Assembly: GCA_950106755.1 (NCBI GenBank)
Contig: OX467082.1
Location: 24,118,001 to 24,182,000 of the forward strand
Origin: Climacium dendroides
Taxonomy: Eukaryota; Streptophyta; Bryopsida; Hypnales; Climaciaceae
DNA: 64,000 nucleotides
Direction: 5' to 3'
Shown: positions 10,332 to 22,337 of the stretch, in pieces
Layout of the letters: the number at the start of each line of letters is the position of its first letter
Position numbering within the stretch: position 1 is the first letter of the stretch
Position numbers and translations under genes: made by a program
The notes under the pieces: model-generated
What the model was told of the DNA's origin: nothing
The model's database searches: none
What the model saw: only the letters and a program-made list of their open reading frames with translations

Positions 10332-10346
10332 AGCTCGAGTCGAGCT
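10332..10346. promoter_or_regulatory. Conserved palindrome after gene P (copy A)
   Basis: AGCTCGAGTCGAGCT lies about 35 bp beyond the P stop, flanked by the conserved word GACATCGAGTGATT. It is kept in all three element copies. It may act in P 3' end formation or in Q transcription. Confidence 0.5.
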
Positions 10347-11458
10347 AATTCTATACAAATGACATCGAGTGATTGTGTGGTCAACCTGATGGTGCATCCT
10401 GGCCATCCAATGCATGACTCCGATCATCATCAATGGGGATGGCAGGATCCGCGGGCATCTTCGGACTCGACTCCAAGGTCTCTGAGGACCTGCCACCATC
10501 AAGTGGAACTCGAGCCATGTCCTCGTCATCAGGTGGAGGTGCAAGGGTGGAGGGGCACTCCTCAGTAGGAGGAGGAGCTGGAGGATCTGCGGAACCTGCA
10601 AGAGGAGTGAGAGAGACAGAAGGCACCCCAGTCAATCGTGGAGTGGAGGGTAAGCTTGAGGATCCACTCATCGTTGGTCTTGTTGGCGCTCCCTGCAGCA
10701 AAACTACTTGGTCAACCTGAGACGGCTGTACGGATGCTAGAGGCATGGCCCCACCAAGACTGTTGATAATGGCCTCCAGTTTGGAGTCGTTCTTCTGTGA
10801 CATTGCCACCATAAACTGTCGCAACTCCGCCATCTTCCTGGCCTGCCTGTCAAACATCATTTGATCCAGTTCCCGCCTCCTCTTTAGCTCTGCAATTTCT
10901 GCATCATAGTCGTCGGCGGCTTGCAATCTTCCCCTCTTTCGCTTCTCCCTGGAGGCTGGAGACAGCATGGCAGAGGTGTCAAGTGGTTGACCCGACGACG
11001 CTGATGATCCCCGGATGCTTTGAGAGCGGATCACTGGAGGGGTGCTCCGATCCATGGGAACGTCGTCGTCGTCGTCATCAGCGGCTGCCCCATCGCTGTC
11101 GGAGGACTCACACACTATGATTGCAGATGACCTCCGACCGGACGGCATGCTTCCCTCTCCAGTTGCCTTCCCCTTGCGCTTTGATGACGAAGGCGTGCTT
11201 GACCCCGATGGTCGGCGCGGGAATTTGCCCTCATCAACATAGTATCCCTTTGGAAGAAAATCGTTCTTATCCAGTTTCTTCGCAGTGGTTGCAATTTCAG
11301 TCCACTGGTCAGACTCCTCCGAGTCCCCTACAGCAAACACATTAACCCCACTCATCTGCAAAGTCACACACAGCGTCACATACTATCAGATTACGATAGT
11401 ATGAAAATTGCCAAACAAGGATACAATGGTATTTCATGTAATGTCAGCAGTAGGTTGG

Positions 11459-11642
11459 GTCAGGTCGACCCGACCTGAAGTTCACTCTCGGGCACTCAAT
11501 GCCACCGGTCAGGTCGAGCCAAACTATGGAGGAACACACTCCAGTCAATGCTACGAGTCAGGTCGACCCGACCTGGTTTCTATCACCTTATAATTTCAAG
11601 AAGAAATACATGTTCATTTTATTCAGGTCGAATCGACCTTAA
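11459..11642. repeat. A-type palindromes in P intron 2 (copy A)
   Basis: Palindromes lie at 11459-11479, 11557-11577 and 11622-11642; a half copy starts at about 11509. Half-sites read TCAGGTCGA. All lie within the 334-bp intron between exons 2 and 3. Confidence 0.85.
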
Positions 11643-13084
11643 CCATAGCCAAAACATTACATTGTGGAATTCCTTGTGTTCAGGCTTACCATCGCAGTAC
11701 ATGTGAACTTCGACCCAGCGAAGAATGACATTACGCTTTCTCCAAGAGCGCAGAATTTCCTCACAAGATTGAGGAAGAACTCCATCCGTAGCTCAGTATT
11801 ATTAATCCTGAACTCTAGCTCGTTGTAAGCCCCGGGCCTCGTAAATGTTTCAGTATTGGGAGCATCATAAGAAGACCTCATTCTCACCGTCCTAGCATTG
11901 CTTGGGCTTTGCAGAATGGTCAGGTAAATTGGTTCCACCACCTTCTTGCTTCGTGTAGACAAGTCACCGATACGCTCATTGGGTGAGGGAATGTAGTTAG
12001 AGAAACTCATGGAGTACTCCTTCAACGCGGGATTGCTGTCTATGAAGTGAAGTGCTTACGTTTGCTCGGTGAGGTCGGAACAAATGAGCACCCACACCGG
12101 AATGTCCTCGAGAAGGGGCTGGCCCTTTTCTTGGAAGGACTCGACAACTGCAGCGAAGTATGGATTGGCTGGCGTACACTTAGACTTTGACACCACATTC
12201 AGGGTGTAACGCAGGTCCCACACTCCAAGCTTGATGTCCTTCACGCTCTCTGCAGTGAGCACGCCTCTAGGCCAATCTTGGTGCGTCTTATACATAACGT
12301 CATATGGACGATAATATGCAGTGGATTTTGGAGGCACAAAATTGTTTCTCTGTTGCAGGAAGACCCGGAAAAACTCAACCGCGTACATTGACATCTCCTC
12401 AGCGCTCTTCCCCTTTGCTCTTGACTGCTTCGCCTCCATCCAGTATTCGTTCCCTGGTTGCTCTAGCAACACGTTCATGGTGGCACTTGTGAAGTTCCGA
12501 CTTCGTTTGAACTCCCTCCACTTCTCGTGGTTCAGCTCGTTTAAGGAAGACATGAGCCCGAGGCTTGCGTCCAGAGCGTGAAGCTCCATCTTCACCTTGT
12601 GCTTGCGCTTCCTTCTGTCCACCCACTCCCTAGCAGTGTAGCAGCTCTCCTGTACAGCAGAGAGAAGCTTGACTGTGACCTTCGGGTAGTCCTTGTTCTT
12701 GCTCCCTGGATTCTGATGCAGAATATGTTCGGCCAACTTCGACAAGTCATTGAAGGAAAGGTTCCCGAGCACTTTGAAGAACTCATGCGTCAGATTCCCT
12801 TGCTCGGGCTTCCAAGTGGCCTTCTCGTTGTACTTCAATCTAGTATTGGGGTCTATCAACTCCCCATGCGCAGCACTAGAAATGACCTCGCTCCACAGGT
12901 TGTACACGTCGTCCGGAGTTGTGATTATCTTGAGCTCGTTTCGGATCTCGAGCTTCTCCTTGGCATCCTTGCCTTTTGTAGCCTTCTGGGCCTTTAGTAC
13001 ATCCAGCAGAGCGAACCGCTTGTACATTGCCGATGAGAATTCCTGCAACGCAATTTTATATGTCACAGTCAATTTGGAGCTCTC

Positions 13085-13264
13085 TATTCAGCTCGGACCG
13101 ACCTAAACTACACATTTCATTTTGAACGTCGAATGCACCTTTGTCGTTCTGCTTACTTCGAACTCTTCATTCATTATCACGTGAAGAGAATCAATACATC
13201 ACCTATGCTGGCTGAAACACTAGGTGGCAGACGACATTCTCAGATCAGGTCGACTCGACCTGAA
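13085..13264. repeat. Two palindromes in P intron 1 (copy A)
   Basis: One at 13085-13105 (half-site TTCAGCTCGG, mixed type) and one at 13244-13264. On the minus strand the latter starts about eight bases downstream of the exon 1 donor GTAAGA, as does the single palindrome in the same intron of B. Confidence 0.85.
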
Positions 13265-14762
13265 TCTCTTACCATGAATTTCTTCTTATTTGCTGTACTC
13301 TCAGCGTTTCGCCTGACGTTGGACATTGTCGCTATTGGGGCCGCTTCCCTCGGATTGCGTGGCCTCCCCATGAGCTCCCACACTTTTCTGGCTCCCAGAA
13401 TGTTTGTTGACCACGAGGGCTTCTGCGCCACGAAGTGGTTGACCCTATTGTAGTACGCTGATATGTCCCGTAGTTTCTGGGCATCTGTGGACCAGACCAC
13501 GTAGCAATTCCATTGACGAAAGTTCTTGACAATCTCTTCGTCAAGGTTTTGGTCCACCATCATTTTGCTTGCAGTCACACTATGCTGCCCATTGATGATG
13601 TAGAAGTTCTTCCTTTCAAGTGCTGGCCAGTCCTCCGGCTTTGGCTTCTCGAAGCAATCCACTAGCATGACACACAATGTTTGTTTTGTGGACTTATCTG
13701 GCATTTCCCAGAGGTATGTCATCATGTCCTCCGCGAGCTTCATTTCATGGCTACGGATGTTTAAGTCCTCTGGGGCCTTGATGAGCTGCTCAATGGAAAT
13801 GGTCTTCTTATCCTCCAGGCCAAAGATGTGGCGTCCGTTCAGTGCTTCCAGTAGGCCTTGTATGCCTCCGCGGACGCAATGTAATCGTGCGATTTCTTGG
13901 CGTCATAAGGGACCGGGACCTCAGTTACCGCGGATACAAAACTCAGCTCCCCTGGTAAAACTGCACTAGGGTCTTGCTCTGTTGCTGCCGCTGTTGAGGT
14001 TGATGCAAACTTACTTTTCATGGGAGCTCGTGATGGAGTAGCGGCCTGCATGGACTTTCTTGTCCCCCGACTTTGTTGGGTTCCAGGTGTACCCATTGAG
14101 CTCTGTCCCTCCACGTTACTTGGAAACTCTTGGGAGACAGTTCTAACAGTCATGTCTTTCTTCTTTAGCTCAAGTTTCGTCTTCAGAATTGTGAAGTCGT
14201 TGAGGAGTGTCTTCAGGCGAGAGTATAGGGCCTTCCCCGTTGCCAACTTCCCGTCCTTTGTCTTAAGTAGTTGTGGTCAACTTTCTTCTCAAGGTCGGGA
14301 ATCTCCGTTCTGTACTCAGTCGGTTCCAGCGTTGACAGGAAGTGCGATATGTTGAAGGCACATCTTGAGGAGTCCAAGCGAATAGTGAAGTGGTACTGCT
14401 CGCTTTCGGGTGTACCAGTCACAGCTGTAACACACCGAATTTTCAAGAACGGACCATTGTCGTGGGCAACGTCCTTTATCTTCTCATTAAAGGATATGTT
14501 GAAGAAATGGTCGGTGTCTTTGAACTTTGCAGCGAAGCAAATGAGGTTCTTAAATGGAATCATGTGGAGACTCCAACTCTCAATCTTTTCGGGATTTTTG
14601 AATTCCCAGTAGTCTTCGTCATTGTCAAAGTCGTCTCCTTCCTCCCCAGAGGATTCGTGTGCACAGCGTACGTAGAAGGCCTCCAGCTTCTCGATTTGGT
14701 CATCCATTCTGCATTCATTTTTCAAACGGGATGTTGTTAGAACAAGAGTTGTTGCTATGTTG

Positions 14763-16263
14763 ATTCAGATCGACCCGACCTAAAAACCAGTACATGGAGC
14801 TTCTACATTTCATCTTCTATGTGTTTGATCTACTTGGACTCGGTTTGTTTTGCTTCTTACGCTTCAGGTCGACTCGACCTAAAGTTCTAGTCGGAATAAT
14901 CAAATATTTCTGCTACTGTGTTGTCCTCAATTTTATTGATTAATATTATCGGATCGTCCTAGTACGTATTGTTCTCACTTTGGAACTGGCATTTCAGGTC
15001 GGTTCGACCTGAATTGCATGCGGTAGTGTTATTATGTTTATTGTTGGTAAGTCGATGATTATTAGAAATGTGCCTTTTGGTCAATTTGTTAATTATACTA
15101 GGTGTTTAATATAGTCATGTAAATATGTATGTTGCTGAAGGGAATACATATTTGCTGTGCCAGATTGCAAAGGGTCTTCCTTGCAGTTCAGGTCGGACCG
15201 ACCTGATCTGCATTTAATTTTGACGATCACGTTATTTCTCATCTGGGATGTTAGTGACAATGTCTGCTACTCAGTTGCTTGCCTTGTGCTGACAATGCTA
15301 GTAGGTGTACACTTCAGGTCGGTCCGACCTGAAATGGATGTTCATCTCATGTCAACATTGTCCATGAAATAGCACAGACAAATGCAAAGATTTGGGAGAG
15401 GATATGAATTATGGGCCTCTACAATTCAGGTCGATGCGACCTGAATCGTAGTGAGGGTCATGTGACGTACATCACCGACATGTTAATGAACTTATTTATT
15501 TGTCCATTTGTTTATAAATAGGTGTCTAATATCGTGATAGTTATTAATTTGTTGGTCTTACAACTTATTTGACACGTCAGATTGCATAGGGTGTTCTCTG
15601 CAGTTCAGGTCGAACCGACCTGATCTGCATTTAATTTTGACGATCACGTTATTTCTCATCTGGAATGTTAGTGACAATGTCTGCTACTCAGTTGCTTGCC
15701 TTGTGCTGACAATTCTAGTAGGTGTACACTTCAGGTCGGTCCGACCTGAAATGGATGTTCATCTCATGTCAACATTGACCATGAAATAGCACAGACAAAT
15801 GCAAAGATTTGGGAGAGGATATGAATTATGGGCCTCTACAATTCAGGTCGATGCGACCTGAATCGTAGTGAGGGTCATGTGACGTACATCACCGACATGT
15901 TAATGAACTTATTTATTTGTCCATTTGTTTATAAATAGGTGTCTAATATCGTGATAGTTATTAATTTGTTGGTCTTACAAATTATTTGACACGTCAGATT
16001 GCATAGGGTGTTCTCTGCAGTTCAGGTCGGACCGACCTGATCTGCATTGAATTTGGACGACTTTGTTATTTGTCTTCTGACCTGTTAGTGCAATTCACTT
16101 CCATTTAGTTGCCTTCTTTGGAGAGAAAATGCTAGTAGGTGTGCATTTCAGGTCAGACCGACCTGAAATGCAGGTTTCTCTCATCTGAAAATTTTCTTGG
16201 AACTTGCCCGAACCTAGGATATATGCTTGAGGGGATATGCAATTCAGGTCGATGCGACCTGAA
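14763..16263. repeat. Left palindrome array of element A (12 copies)
   Basis: Twenty-one-base palindromes begin at 14763, 14863, 14993, 15187, 15313, 15425, 15604, 15730, 15842, 16021, 16147 and 16243. The half-site is TTCAGGTCGR with one central base. The array lies directly upstream of gene P, between its first coding exon and the central domain, so it is well placed to control P transcription or to serve as element-specific binding sites. Apart from the palindromes there is no gene in this stretch. Confidence 0.95.
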
Positions 16264-16280
16264 TTGCAGTTTCGTTCAGG
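15160..16280. repeat. 417-bp tandem triplication containing three palindromes per unit
   Basis: Palindromes at 15187/15604/16021, 15313/15730/16147 and 15425/15842/16243 repeat with an exact 417-bp period (401 for the last). Units 1 and 2 are nearly identical, including ATTTTGACGATCACGTTATT; unit 3 has diverged between the palindromes while the palindromes are kept. This suggests recent amplification of sites plus selection on the palindromes. Confidence 0.95.
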
Positions 16281-16413
16281 CGCCTTACATTCGTGGTACG
16301 TAAGTTTGACAAGATGATGCCCGGGTAGTATTGGGCTGATTTTGGGGAATTTGTGTGGTTGTGGCTGCTCATTTCTTTCCTTGACATTCTGGATTCTAAT
16401 TCGTAGACCTTCA

Positions 16414-16560
16414 GTAAACCCTAAACCCTATTTCTAAGCAATGGACCCTAAAAAAACCCTGGACCCTAGGCACTGAACCCTAAACAAACCCTGGAACTGA
16501 AGTACTGGACCCTAATCAATGAATGCCATTTTCTGAACCCTAAACCCTAAACGAAGTCCT
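16414..16560. repeat. Degenerate telomere-like CCCTAAA patch (A, left)
   Basis: Repeated AAACCCTAAACCCTA-like words with variants (GGACCCTAA, AACCCTGGA) mark the outer border of the left palindrome array. The strand has the C-rich motif. They are too degenerate to be a functional telomere. Confidence 0.8.
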
Positions 16561-18653
16561 GTGCATTATAATTCACCTTGGGAATTAAAAAATGAGGATC
16601 TTGAAATGCAATGCAGATGGATTAATCTCCTAAACCTGCAATATTATCCACATTTTCAACAAATTCAAGAGTTGAAAAAGCCAAAGAAATCAAAAACATC
16701 TTAAACCAGCAGACCACCTAAACCTAAAACCAAAAAGTCATTGTACAAACCTACAACATCCCAAACAAGCATGTTTCCATCTAGAATCTCCCAAACCATG
16801 AATTCTAACAGAAAACAACAAACCTCACGAGAACTAAAAAAGGAACGTTCGCTCACGATACATCCCGCAAGTTAAACCCCATTGGACATTGCAGCTAGCT
16901 TTACAACAATCACAGAAATCACTATTCAAAGTTGAGATGGTGCAAGAGAATTGAAATTAATACATACCTGAGTTTCTACAAACAAGCGCTATGCAACTTC
17001 AGCCTCAACTTAGCTCCTACTTTCAGTGTACCTGCTTATTATGGACTCCACAATCTTGTAACTCCAGTGCTACAATTGTCAATCTGAAATGCAAAAAACA
17101 AACCAATTTTAAAAAACTGACATTGCAAGCCAAATGCCAAGAAACAAACTGCAAACATATTTCAAGCAACCACATTCCTTCCAACAATTACAAATAAAGA
17201 TCCAATCTGTTGGGAGCAAATACCATCCAACAGAATACACAACTCTTATCTCCAGAAGCTCATTTTCTAGAATAAATTGTGCAACCACATGTGAGCAAGG
17301 AAAAACAAACAATGAAGTTCTAGATACTAACCTCGTTGTTGTTGTTGTAGCTTATCCACCAGTACCTATTCTTGGAAGTAGAATAAGGTTACACAACCTT
17401 GCGCTTGAGAACCTCGGCAAAGTGCTCTGGCACAATACAATCCCCACACAAGTACAATGAGGATTCACACAAGTAGCTGAATCCAACAATGTAGAAACGC
17501 AGACATGCATTTGTAGAAATGCACGCAGCTTGCAGAAATGCACGCAGCTTACAGAAATGCATCTTGTAGAAATGCACGCAGCTTGCATCTCATACAATGT
17601 AGAAATATCATCTTATGCATACAAATCATGAAATGTCGTGAAAGTACCTCCTCCATTATTTTGATTTCAAGACTTCAAAGGGTGGATTGAACAGTATTCC
17701 CAACACAAAGCAAATACAAAGCAAAAAAACCAATCCCAAACCCGAAGTGTCCAAAGAAGCAGAAGTGCCACTTTCAAATTAGTACCCTAAGAGGAACAGA
17801 GACTCAAATCTTGGAGGAATTGAGAAAAGACCCAAGAGAACCCTTAAACAGACCTAAACCCTTAAACATGCCTCAAGAGAACCATTGCACTAACACAACA
17901 GTGATGAATTGAGTCAGGTTTTTACCTCAAACTCCAAACCCTGCTTCAAGATGCACGTCCTTGAGATCAAGCTGCACCTCGTTCAGATGCAAACACACAG
18001 CACCAGCCAGCAGCTTCAAGTCCCCCCGATCGAATGGAACTCCATAATCACACAGAAAACAATGCTCAAGGTCCGCTTCTTCACGACGCCCGCCTTGAGG
18101 TTCGCTTCTTCACAGCTTCAAGTCCCCCCAATTGAATCGAACTCCAAAGTCACACACAATGCGGAAAACAAGGTCCTCTTCTTCACGACGCCCGTGCTAA
18201 AAAAAATACGTGTCCACTGCCGGCAAGTGGGAAATGCACAAACAACAAAGATGCAACAAAAATGCGTCCAAAGAACAGTGGAATGCACGAGAATATAGCG
18301 GAATGCACGAGAGAACAGTAGAGGAAACAACAGAGGGAACAACAGAGGTGCACAACAAAACAACGGACACGAAAATGCGCGGACACCAAACCCTAGGTTT
18401 CCAGACCTCTGCAGGCAAATACCCGGCGGTCTAGGTACCTGGTTCTTCCAGGTGGTTTTAGGTACCCGACCTTCTTCAATACCCGGCTTTGATACCCAAC
18501 CATCTTCAATACCCGTCCCAAGTACTTGGACCGTGATATATCCCTTTTTGTAGCCTCACATAATAATAGATACCCTTTTTCCAAAATTTGGTTTGTTTAT
18601 CATACTACTAAAATCATAAGTCTCTCTATAATATCACAAATGCTATCATTAAT
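16561..18653. other. Gene-free part of the central domain of A
   Basis: No supportable gene. The region contains short tandem runs of a GAAATGCACGCAGCTTGCA word (17510-17590) and a 102-bp direct duplication (18011-18112 and 18113-18200) carrying TTCTTCACGACGCCCG. The C-rich words AATACCCG and GGTACC recur at 18420-18520. Short open frames in all six phases have no common conservation with element B. Confidence 0.6.
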
Positions 18654-19247
18654 ACTAGGGGCTCATGCTTGCTATGCTACGCATTCATTGTATTACATAT
18701 TAGTAAAAATTTGATATATTTGAATAGATTGCATGATAATGATTTCAATAAGTCTGTAAAATAATTATTTTAAATATTATGTAAAAATATTGTCAATCAT
18801 GCATACATAGAAATTGTATTTTTACACAATGTGATATCATAGAAATAGAGTAGCTGTTTGCAATCACTTCTATAATATCACTTTTTACAAAGGGTGATAT
18901 TATAGAAATAATATAGTTGTTGCAATTAAGGTGATATTAGAGAGGATCCATATGATGATATTATAGAGAAGGCAAATCCATTGCTTCTCTTGGCTTTACA
19001 CTTCTTTGCATTTCTATGATTTTGTTCTATTGTGAGTTGTGAGTTTTCATGATTTCAATCTTCTATTGCTACTACTAAATAATTTTGAGAAATTCATTCA
19101 ATTGAAGTGATTTTGGATTCCAAAAGAATTAAGTTCTTCAGAAAGTTTTTGAGATTTTTATTTGAAGATTTATTTGAAAGTTTTACACAACAATTCTTAT
19201 AAAATTCTAATGATGAATGGATAGCATAGCAAGGGTTAGCGCCAACC
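18654..19247. mobile_element. Inverted-repeat element related to the AKR intron 3 insertion
   Basis: It begins ACTAGGGGCTCATGCTTGCT and ends near AGCATAGCAAGGGTTAGC, in reverse orientation to the elements at 48281-49139 and 62756-63616. The internal GTGATATTATAG words are shared. This copy is shorter and more diverged. No coding capacity. It lies nested in element A. Confidence 0.75.
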
Positions 19248-19329
19248 CATTTCTTGCTCTGCATTTTATCTAATACATAAAAATTCTACTGAAATTTTGA
19301 GGATGAATTCATCGGGTAGGATTTTAGGG

Positions 19330-21110
19330 TAAAATTATTTTAAAAGAACCGTATTGCTTTCCTACACTTCTTCAATTGAAATGGATTTCAAAACAAATAC
19401 TCTACAAATCATGTTGTATTTAATAAAACCCAAACCAATAAATTATATCAGTTTGACGTGCAAGCATGTCAACAATCGTAACACAGTCACAAGTTGCAAA
19501 TGTTCAAAATAATTAGGATTCATGGAAAAACTTAATTTTAAGACAACCCTATTGCTTTCGTACGCTGCCTTCTTCATTTGAAATGGATTTCAAAACAAAT
19601 ACTCTACAAATCATGCTGTATTTAATAGAACCCAAACCAATAGATTATATTGGTTTGACATGCAAGCATGTCAAGAATCGTAACACACAAGTTGCAAATG
19701 TTCAAAATAATTAGAATTCATGGAAAAACTTAATTTTAAGATAACCCTATTGCTTTCCGACGCTGTCTTCTTCATTTGAAATGGATTTCAAATGAAGAAC
19801 TACAAATCATGCTATATTTAATAGAACCCAAACCAATAAATTATATTGGTTTGACGTGCAAGCATGTCAAGAAACGTAACACACAAGTTGCAAATGTTCA
19901 AAATAATTAGGATTCATGGAAAAACTTAGTTTTAAGATAACCCTATTGCTTTCCTACGCTGCCTTCTTCATTTGAAATGGATTTTTAAAACAAATACTCT
20001 AAAAATCATGTTGTATTAAATAGAACCCAAACCAATAAATTCTATTGGTTTGACGTGCAAGCATGTCAAGAAACGTAACACACAAGTTGCAAATGTTCAA
20101 AATAATTAGAATTCATGGAAAAACTTAATTTTAAGATAACCCTATTGCTTTCCGACGCTGTCTTCTTCATTTGAAATGGATTTCAAATGAAGAACTACAA
20201 ATCATGTTGTATTTAATAGAACCCAAACCAATAAATTCTATTGGTTTGACGTGCAAGCATGTCAAGAATCGTAACACACAAGTTGCAAATGTTCAAAATA
20301 ATTAGAATTCATGGAAAAACTTAATTTTAAGATAACCCTATTGCTTTCCTACGCTGTCTTCTTCATTTGAAATGGATTTCAAATGAAGAACCACAAATCA
20401 TGATGTATTTAATAGAACCCAAACCATTAAATTCTATTGGTTTGACGTGCAAGCATGTCAAGAATCGTAACACACAAGTTGCAAATGTTCAAAATAATTA
20501 GAAATCATAGAAAAACTTAATTTTAAGATAACCCTATTGCTTTCCGACGCTGTCTTCTTCATTTGAAAGGGATTTCAAAAGAAGAACTACAAATCATGCT
20601 GTATTTAATAGAACCCAAACCAATAAATTATATTGGTTTGACGTGCAAGCATGTCAAGAAACGTAACACACAAGCTGCAAATGTTCAAAATAATTAGGAT
20701 TCATGGAAAAACTTAATTTTAAGATAACCCTATTGCTTTCCTACGTTGCCTTCTTCATTTGAAATGGATTTCAAAACAAATACTCTACAAATCATGTTGT
20801 ATTTAATAGAACCCAAACCAATAAATTATATTGGTTTGACGTGCAAGCATGTCAAGAATCGTAACACACAAGTTGCAAATGTTCAAAATAATTAGGATTC
20901 ATGGAAAAACTTAATTTTAAGACAACCCTATTGCTTCCCCACACTTTTTCAAATGAGTTTCCAAAAAAATACTGTAGTCTTGATGTTGTAATTAATACAA
21001 ACCAAACCATTAATTTGTATCGGTTTGACGTGGAAGCATGTCCGAAAAAATAACACAGAAGTTGCAAATCTCTGCGAAATAATTCGGATTCATGGAAAAA
21101 TTAATATTGC
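19330..21110. repeat. 197-bp AT-rich satellite array in the centre of A
   Basis: Eight to nine tandem units, marked by AACCCTATTGCTTTC at 19348 (variant), 19545, 19743, 19939, 20138, 20334, 20530, 20726 and 20934, with periods of 196-208 bp. Each unit carries GGTTTGACGTGCAAGCATGT. Middle units are the most alike; the last is diverged. No gene. Confidence 0.95.
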
Positions 21111-21245
21111 AAACATTATAAAAAGAATTTGAAAGTGCATGCAGTATAATTCCTTAGTATGTACTAAAACCTTGAATTCACTTCTAAATTAAATATTTGT
21201 TCAATATTTCAAAAACATGATATGAAATGATTTATTAATCTACAA

Positions 21246-21412
21246 AAATACCTGAACCCGAGACCCTAAACCCTAGAGACTCTAAACCGTAGAGACCCTA
21301 AACCCTAAAGATCCTAAACCCTGAAAACCCTAAACCCTAAACCCTAAAGACCCTAAACCCTAAAGACCCTAAACCCTAAAGACCCTAAACCCTAAACCAT
21401 AAAACCCTTATT
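21246..21412. repeat. Telomere-like CCCTAAA patch (A, right)
   Basis: About a dozen units of ACCCTAAA with inserted GA or AGA (GACCCTAAACCCTAAA). Together with the left patch it brackets the central domain of A. Element B has the same pair. Confidence 0.9.
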
Positions 21413-22337
21413 GATAAAATCACATGCAAACACTTGGGTGGTGCAAAAGGTTGTATTTGTCTAAATTTACAAACAGACCCTAACTTCAGCAAAATCAAAT
21501 TGACTTCCAGAAATTCCAAAAGAAAAAAAGACAATGAAGACTTCTTGCCTAGATTCTGTTACAAATAGAATCTAGAAATTAGTGCTTAACGGTGTAAGAA
21601 AGCAACCTCATAGGTACTTAATAGTTGTCAGTGTCTATTTCTGTCATGAACAGTGTAGGCGGGAATAAAAAATCAAAGGAATTTGCGGAAGGAGTTCAGG
21701 ATTTTCAAATTCCGTTCTACAGCTCCCGCCTTCGCATTCGCGCTTACACATTGCCGCCAAAATTGTTTTGAATGTCGTTGTGTCCGCGCGCATTAGGGTA
21801 CTCTCCTTCTCCGTCGCGAATACATGGACGTTCATGTGAGATTTCACTTCTCTCATGTCATTACTGGCCTCTATCAACTTCTGTACTTGTACTATCTAGA
21901 GTGTCGGAGTATTGCGCTTCGAGGATCTCGGTGAACGCGCTTGTTGCCTTCCGTATGTCCTCAGGTTAGAAGCCTTTAGTATTTTCAAACATTTTCATTC
22001 AATGGATTGGACATAGTTACTTTGTAAGCACATAGTAGTTTTCTGAGTGTGTATAATGTTTCTTTCAGCGCTGCCATTTATTGTCGAGTTCCTAGTTGCT
22101 GAAGTTGGCAGAGTGCGTGTGTTTCCAACGTTTATTACTGAAAATCGAGTTGCACGATTATGAGTTCTGGGCTTCCTCAATTTTTAGTGACAAGGTCTTC
22201 ATTCAATGTTCAGTTCTCGACATCTGAGTTGCCGAATTCTGAGAGTGCAGTGCCCGATTATCTCGCCGGGAAACCCGGAACACGAGATCACGGTTACTAC
22301 GAGACTGGAAACACAATGTCCGAGAAATCCGGAACTG
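21413..22337 (+). promoter_or_regulatory. Probable promoter and leader region of gene T (A)
   Basis: No gene seen. GC rises at 21700-21800 (CTCCCGCCTTCGC, GCCGCCAAAATTG) compared with the AT-rich flanks, as in the matching stretch of B near 36780-36850. The region lies between the telomere-like patch and the right palindrome array, upstream of T. Promoter assignment is inference. Confidence 0.35.

Larger units (their letters stand above)
10381..14708 (-). pseudogene. Gene P: large three-exon gene with ParB/DGQHR-like motif (copy A), disrupted
   Basis: Exons are 13273-14708, 11690-13042 and 10381-11355, with donors GTAAGA and GTAAGC and acceptors TTGCAG; all boundaries are shared with copy B. 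The ATG at 14705-14707 follows an acceptor CAG|AATGGA that is conserved in B. Exon 1 contains FYIINGQHSVTASK, resembling the ING-QHR motif of ParB/DGQHR proteins (inference), then a conserved ISAYYNR-NHF block. Exon 2 is a charged region with FTSATMN-LLE and FAGSK-TC boxes. Exon 3 has an acidic run (ADDDDDDV), a basic KRKRGR patch, a coiled coil and a proline-rich tail. Breaks: frameshifts near 14255 and near 13840, and TAA in frame near 12050. The whole frame would give about 1250 residues. Function unknown; likely nuclear. Confidence 0.75.

Noticed and set aside
14763..16263. Palindrome arrays as a CRISPR array
   Set aside because: Spacers vary in length, repeats are spread over introns and intergenic regions, no cas genes occur, and the context is a plant nuclear genome.
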